Assembly (NCBI GenBank): GCA_039105265.1
Contig: JAPFFF010000018.1
Location: 1,054,001 to 1,118,000, forward strand
Length of the DNA stretch: 64,000 nt
DNA from: Tritrichomonas musculus
Taxonomy: Eukaryota; Parabasalia; Tritrichomonadida; Tritrichomonadidae
Direction: 5' to 3'
The notes below the pieces were generated by a model. It was not told the DNA's origin, did no database searches, and worked only from the letters and a program-made list of their open reading frames with translations. Of this stretch, positions 59,330 through 64,000 are shown in pieces (the stretch's first letter is position 1; each line of letters starts with the position of its first letter). A program made the position numbers and the translations under genes.

Positions 59330-61336
59330 ATGTCTTCTCAAAAAAAATACTATGTGTATCTTGATCAGGATCACACACCATATTACTATGATCTAGATAC
59401 ACAAACATCCACTTATGATGCGCCAGAAAATGCACTTCTTTTAAATCCCGACAATCAAAAGCCATTTTTTGACGACGATGGAAACATTATAGATTACACA
59501 GAAGAATTAGCAGCAAGAAAAGGCTCTGACGATTCTGATAGCGACGAAAGTGACTCTCATTCAAGTTCTTCAGATAATAAAAGATTAAGCAACTTAAGCT
59601 CTCAAGGACTAAACGATTCGCACGGATCAAAAGAAGATAGCAGCGATAGTTCAAGACATGATCCAGAAGCCGAAGAAAAAGAAGAAGCTGAGGAAAGAGA
59701 AGAAGCAGAAGAAAAACGAGAGAAAGAAGAAAAAAGAGAAAAAGAAGAAAAAAGAGAGAAAGAAGAAAAGGAAGAAAAGAAAGAAAAGAAGAAAAAGAGG
59801 AAATCGCCTAAAAAGAGTAAAAAAGAAAAGAAAGAAAAAAAGGAGAAGAAAGAATCCCATGACGAAGACGAAAAAGAAAAAAAAGAGTCTAAAAAGGATA
59901 AGAAAGACTCATCAGATGATGACGAAAAAGAAAAAGATGAAAAAGAACTTGAAGATAAATATTATACAACCGATGATTCAATGCAACTTGATGTTCCTGA
60001 TGAAGTACAAAATTTTGACGAGGAAAAAGTTAAGGAGCAACAAAAAGCAGCACGCAATAAGCCAGCACCTGCTCCTTTGATAGCACCGCCTGCGGAAGGA
60101 GAACCAAATTATCTACCAAGCGATCTTCAGGAAGAAATTAAGAAATTTTCTAACACACACTTTTTCAATTCATTCTTCCAACAACACCGAAACAAGCATA
60201 AGTTTTCTCGTAAAAATATATCAGTCGATAGTCTTGCAGAATTTTCATCTGAACCAATTACAGAACCACTTATTGAAGTTCCAGAAAAAGATACCAAATT
60301 CACTAAATTAGCTATTCAATCATTTAAATGGATCTTATATTACACAAGGGTGGAACAAGTAAAGAACCCAGCCTGCTATCTTGACCGTCTTGTTGAATTA
60401 TTATACAATAATCCTCAAATTCGTGATGAGACAATGTTCCAACTCATAAAGCAGACACGTAAAAATGAAAATGAAGAATGGAGACTTCAAACATGGATGC
60501 TATTTGTAGTTATTGTTACCGTCTTTCCATCTTCTCGAAACAGTGAAGACTGGATTAAATCACACTTTGCTCAACAGTCAAAAAGCACAGATTATATTGT
60601 ATCACAATACGCATCATTTTGCTACATCCGTTTTTCTGCTCGTTGTGCAATTGGAAAGCCTATGGACCCACCAAATGAAATTGGATATTACCAAAAAATC
60701 CCTACACAAATGGCAATGGGATTTCTATCATTCGGAGCTTCTATCTATGAACAAATATGGAACCAACGTAGAACTCTTTTACGCCTTCCAATTCCATTCA
60801 CTTTGTATTTAATGGCAAGTAAATTACTCAGTAAAAATGGACAAAACAGAGAAGGTATTTTCCGTCTTCCAGGCAACTTGAAACTTGTTGATCAAACTGC
60901 AGAAAGACTTAACAAAGGAATTAATGAAATGGATACTTTGGATGTTAATGACATTGCTTCTCTTCTCAAAAAATGGCTCAGAGATTTACCAGATCCTCTT
61001 GTTAACTTGGCATCAATAGGAAAACTTGAAAACGCATATGATACAAAAGAATACATCGAATTTACAGATAAAGAACTTCCAAAAACGCACAGGCTCACTT
61101 TAATGTTCCTCATTGGATTTTTACAGGAATTAGTCAAATATTGCGATGTTACAAAAATGAATGCAAAGAATTATGCTATTGTATTTGGACCAAATGTTGT
61201 CCAAGTTAGAGATACAACTGAGCCACAAAGAATTCAAAAGTTTTCTGAAATTGCAATCGAATATTTAACTGATCTAATTGAAAATTGGGACACTTCTTAC
61301 ATGTTCCCTCTTAATCCAAAGTTTTTGCAGCAGTAA
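59330..61336 (+). CDS. WW-like / MyTH4 / RhoGAP protein (ARHGAP39/Vilse-like), 668 aa
   Basis: I start at 59330 (MSSQKKYYV); the earlier ATG-less extension is basic and lies where the 5' leader should be. Residues 7-35 resemble a WW domain (YLDQDHTPYYYDLDTQTSTYDAP) with both Trp replaced. Residues of about 60-215 are Ser/Asp-rich, then highly charged Lys/Glu. Residues of about 320-470 are a MyTH4 domain (FTKLAIQSFKWILYY, NPQIRDETMFQLIKQTR, EEWRLQTWMLFVVIVTVFP). Residues of about 485-665 are a RhoGAP domain with the Arg finger in REGIFRLPGN, then LLKKWLRDLPDPLV and AIVFGPNVVQ. WW-MyTH4-RhoGAP is the order in ARHGAP39/Vilse. It should switch off Rac/Cdc42-type GTPases at the cytoskeleton. Stop TAA-A. 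Confidence 0.93.
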   Translation: MSSQKKYYVYLDQDHTPYYYDLDTQTSTYDAPENALLLNPDNQKPFFDDDGNIIDYTEELAARKGSDDSDSDESDSHSSSSDNKRLSNLSSQGLNDSHGSKEDSSDSSRHDPEAEEKEEAEEREEAEEKREKEEKREKEEKREKEEKEEKKEKKKKRKSPKKSKKEKKEKKEKKESHDEDEKEKKESKKDKKDSSDDDEKEKDEKELEDKYYTTDDSMQLDVPDEVQNFDEEKVKEQQKAARNKPAPAPLIAPPAEGEPNYLPSDLQEEIKKFSNTHFFNSFFQQHRNKHKFSRKNISVDSLAEFSSEPITEPLIEVPEKDTKFTKLAIQSFKWILYYTRVEQVKNPACYLDRLVELLYNNPQIRDETMFQLIKQTRKNENEEWRLQTWMLFVVIVTVFPSSRNSEDWIKSHFAQQSKSTDYIVSQYASFCYIRFSARCAIGKPMDPPNEIGYYQKIPTQMAMGFLSFGASIYEQIWNQRRTLLRLPIPFTLYLMASKLLSKNGQNREGIFRLPGNLKLVDQTAERLNKGINEMDTLDVNDIASLLKKWLRDLPDPLVNLASIGKLENAYDTKEYIEFTDKELPKTHRLTLMFLIGFLQELVKYCDVTKMNAKNYAIVFGPNVVQVRDTTEPQRIQKFSEIAIEYLTDLIENWDTSYMFPLNPKFLQQ

Positions 61337-61972
61337 ACATGATGATAATTTTTATTTTATATGCTAGTTTGCTGGATTTCCATTAATTAATGATTTATAT
61401 TTAATCGTGTCTCAGATTCTTTTTCTATATAAATACGTTTTATATAATTTTTATCTTTACAATTTTAAAATCTTCTTATCATTTTAAGAAATCATGAGAT
61501 TATTTATTACAATTGATTTAACGTATTTATTTGAATTGGTTTGATAATTTATTGAATTTTTTTAAACCATTTGTGATAAAAGTTCATTATTAACGTCTTT
61601 TTATGTAAAAAAGTTCATTTATTAAATTTATTTATATCTTTGTTTTGGACTTGTATTTGATTTAGTTATATATCATCATTTATGATAGAAAAAAGATATA
61701 ATGCAAAAATATTATAGGCATGCTGATATTTATGTTGATCAAATTATAAAATGAATAAAAATGACTTTGAAACTGCATTATTTTGGAATGCCTGTCTTTT
61801 TTATTTATGAGGCAAAAAGATAGTTGCTTTATGGCACATCTTGAAAACAAAGAAAAAGAAAAAAAATAATAAATTTAAAAATAGTTCAAAAAAAGATTAT
61901 AATATCATATATACAAACAATTCTTTAATTTATATGCCAAATAAGTGAATATTTTTGTTGTCATTGATCAGA
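61337..61972. other. Convergent intergenic region
   Basis: Between two convergent gene ends, A+T-rich, no gene or clear repeat. Confidence 0.5.
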
Positions 61973-64000
61973 TCACTGCATACAATTCGAATAGCAAATT
62001 GGACAGTATCTTTGATGCAAACAAGCAACATGAAACATGTGCGAACATGGAAAGACACTGACACTTGTTACAGATTCACCGAGATTGTGCTGCATTCCAC
62101 AAACAGGACATATTGTTAAATGTGCAACAACACCCCAATTCCCAGGCCCACTTTCATTCAATGTCTTCAAATCAATCGGAGCTTGAGGTGCTGAGTTTTT
62201 CTCACTAATAATTGCTGATTTGAGCCAAGGAGGAATTGTTTTTGATCCTTGAGATATCATAAACATTTCTAATTTAGATCTTAATTCAGCAACACATTCA
62301 CTAATCTGTCTTTCCCACTCATAAATTTGTAATAAACGATGAGTTTCTTCAGGCGTGATATCGAAATCATCTTCACTAAATTGGTTTAAATCTATCACAC
62401 TTTCGTACTCATTTGAATTAACATCATCATCGTCCAATTCCTCTAATTTGACATTATCTTCATTGTTATTATTTTCAATATTATTCTGATTATTATTAAC
62501 GTCTTTATTTTCGACGTTACTATGATTTGCTTTTTTACGCTTACTTTGAAGAATACGGTTGGTTATCTTTGTATATTCACCAAAATAGAGTGAATCAACA
62601 AGTTGTGGTTCTTCGACATTACATTCAAACATATCAACTTCGCTGAGGACTTTTTCAAATTCTTTTCTTCTTTCGCCAGTAAAATTATGAGCACGAAGAG
62701 GAGGTGAATTAGCAACGCAAACTTCAATTGGCATTGAATCGAGTTTTGCAATCATTTTACAAAGTTCAGAATTTCCTAACTTACTTGCTTTTTGCACAAA
62801 TTGAGCGGCTTCTTCTCTATCATTTACAATAGGGACGATATAATCAGGATCAATTTCATCAATCCATTTAATTCCACCTACAGGATCATTTATAACGTAT
62901 GCTTCTATTTTCTTTTTAATTTGTTCATCAATAACTATCAAAGATCGCAATTCATACAATTTTGACATCATTTCAGGTGTAGGTATCGATACAGAAAGAA
63001 ACTCTGAAAAAAGAGCTGAATCAACATCTGATAATGGTTGTGGTTTGTTCATTAATTCTAACTTTTCTACATAATCACGAAAAGCATGATTATCTGTTTT
63101 ATCTTTGAGTTCAGCTAAAATTGATTCATCTGCAATTTTCTGCTCAATTACAGTTTCTTGAGCTTCTATAAACATTTGTTTCTTAATTAAGTAATTTACA
63201 TAAACTATAGGATTTTCGCATACTGAAAATAGCGAAATTTTGTTAGGAGAGAGAAACAAAACACGAGTTTTATCACTGGAAAAGCCAATAACATCCGAGA
63301 AATCAGGTAAAACTGAGACAAGTTTTGGCGGAGTTGGCGAAAGATCGATAATGTAACATAATTTATGAGACCCTGCAGAAATGAGAAATGGAGGACAAAG
63401 CATTAAATAATGGAGATCAGGCGAGATTTGATTTTCTGGATTAATTTCAAGGCCTTCTGCGGCAAATTTTAATGTAACTTTAATTTTACCTTCAAGGGAT
63501 GCAAGTGAAAGTTTTCCATCTGGCCTTGAAAGTAAAATTGCTTTGTATTCATTTGCATATAAACCACCAAAATCACCAGTTGGCGATTTTCTTCCTATTG
63601 GAGTAGTGTGTACGCCATAAACGTTATCTGGCGATTGAGCAGAGCTGTTGTCATTGCTGTTATCGTTGGCATTTGTATTGCTTTCGTTATTATGGTCATG
63701 AGCACTATTGTTGTTTTCATTGTTATTATTATTATTTACTGATGATGTTAATGAAGATAAGGTAGAAGCAGCACTGGTGATATATGATATATGATTGAGT
63801 GAAGATGATAATTTGTTTTCAATTTTTACATGCGATATTAAAATAGGCCCTTTTTGTGTTGCTGCAAGTAGTTTTGTATCATCAATTATAGATAATTGAT
63901 TAATTCCTCCAGGAAGAGTTGTAAACAAATCAGAGTTTTGATGCCGAATTAGCCATATTGACCCGGCATCATCACCTGCAAAAACATATGGAAGATTACG
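61973..64000 (-). CDS. WD40-like / RING protein of the Vps (CORVET/HOPS) type, partial at right edge
   Basis: The frame stays open from the right edge of the window (RNLPYVFAGDDAGSIWLIRH...), so the N-terminus is missing and no start is proposed. The first part looks like WD40 blades, with an Asn/Ser-rich insert (NNNNNENNN, NANDNSNDNSS). A helical middle part (NPIVYVNYLIKKQMFIEAQE and later) resembles the alpha-solenoid of Vps8/Vps18/Vps41-type tethers. A second Asn/Asp-rich insert precedes a C-terminal RING: CPVC-x17-CSHMFHVAC-x5-CPIC. WD40 plus solenoid plus C-terminal RING is the layout of the CORVET and HOPS endosome/lysosome tethering subunits. I cannot tell which one. It ends SNCMQ. Confidence 0.72.
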   Translation of the reverse strand, partial: RNLPYVFAGDDAGSIWLIRHQNSDLFTTLPGGINQLSIIDDTKLLAATQKGPILISHVKIENKLSSSLNHISYITSAASTLSSLTSSVNNNNNNENNNSAHDHNNESNTNANDNSNDNSSAQSPDNVYGVHTTPIGRKSPTGDFGGLYANEYKAILLSRPDGKLSLASLEGKIKVTLKFAAEGLEINPENQISPDLHYLMLCPPFLISAGSHKLCYIIDLSPTPPKLVSVLPDFSDVIGFSSDKTRVLFLSPNKISLFSVCENPIVYVNYLIKKQMFIEAQETVIEQKIADESILAELKDKTDNHAFRDYVEKLELMNKPQPLSDVDSALFSEFLSVSIPTPEMMSKLYELRSLIVIDEQIKKKIEAYVINDPVGGIKWIDEIDPDYIVPIVNDREEAAQFVQKASKLGNSELCKMIAKLDSMPIEVCVANSPPLRAHNFTGERRKEFEKVLSEVDMFECNVEEPQLVDSLYFGEYTKITNRILQSKRKKANHSNVENKDVNNNQNNIENNNNEDNVKLEELDDDDVNSNEYESVIDLNQFSEDDFDITPEETHRLLQIYEWERQISECVAELRSKLEMFMISQGSKTIPPWLKSAIISEKNSAPQAPIDLKTLNESGPGNWGVVAHLTICPVCGMQHNLGESVTSVSVFPCSHMFHVACLHQRYCPICYSNCMQ

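Noticed and set aside
59651-59860. 69-codon Phe-rich open frame on the - strand and a 140-codon Lys-rich frame on the + strand
   Set aside because: Both are shadows of the Lys/Glu-rich linker of the RhoGAP gene.

Overview
The window looks like nuclear DNA of a trichomonad (Parabasalia; Tritrichomonas or a close relative is my guess, Trichomonas-type at least). The reasons are: every well-preserved host gene reads through without an intron; the DNA is very A+T-rich; most host genes end in TAA followed by A, which fits the trichomonad UAAA poly(A) signal overlapping the stop; four start codons have a TCATTT Initiator-like box 5-15 bases upstream; the gene families are typical (BTB plus F5/8C, a giant Cys-rich surface protein, ankyrin repeats, a pseudokinase); and DNA transposons are very dense. 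The species is an inference.

Layout. 1-2.85 kb: an ankyrin-repeat gene broken into single-repeat islands. 4.2-13.0 kb (-): one 2,922-residue Cys-rich membrane protein. 13-41 kb: a transposon graveyard with almost no host gene. From left to right it holds element A (14074-17710), whose right inverted repeat is split by element B (15509-17580); element D (17775-27621), a large element with long inverted ends, a 6-bp target duplication, an IS1595/Merlin-type transposase and a broken Maverick/Polinton-type integrase, itself split by a P-like transposon (20241-24050, perfect 10-bp ends, 8-bp target duplication); pogo-like element E (27668-31368), carrying an inserted hAT-type MITE F (30399-30965) and a further insert K; a zinc-knuckle gene remnant; element G (32830-34346) with the decamer-built hairpin H; a decayed transposase L (37.4-38.7 kb); and a young pogo-like element I (39319-40970) with identical 152-bp ends.

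41.5-64 kb: a compact host gene block. It holds a pseudokinase (-), a SAPS-like membrane-tailed protein (+), the NEDD8-activating enzyme regulatory subunit (-), a Dus2-like tRNA dihydrouridine synthase (-), an EB1-like protein (+), an EEF1A-KMT4-like methyltransferase (-), two identical BTB-F5/8C genes in inverted orientation around IMP4, a doublecortin-like P-loop protein (-), a RAD6-type E2 (-), a WW-like/MyTH4/RhoGAP protein (+), and a partial WD40-like/RING protein of the Vps (HOPS/CORVET) type (-) that runs off the right edge. These genes serve unrelated housekeeping roles (ubiquitin and NEDD8 conjugation, rRNA and tRNA processing, microtubules, Rho signalling, endosomal trafficking). I see no operon-like logic beyond one short divergent promoter (47864-47980).

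The most unusual items are element D with two unrelated recombinase types inside one set of ends, the perfect 1,481-bp inverted duplication around IMP4, the A/B nest whose second arm preserves the exact empty site, the young pogo element whose transposase seems to have lost its second catalytic Asp, and the one-repeat-per-island ankyrin gene.
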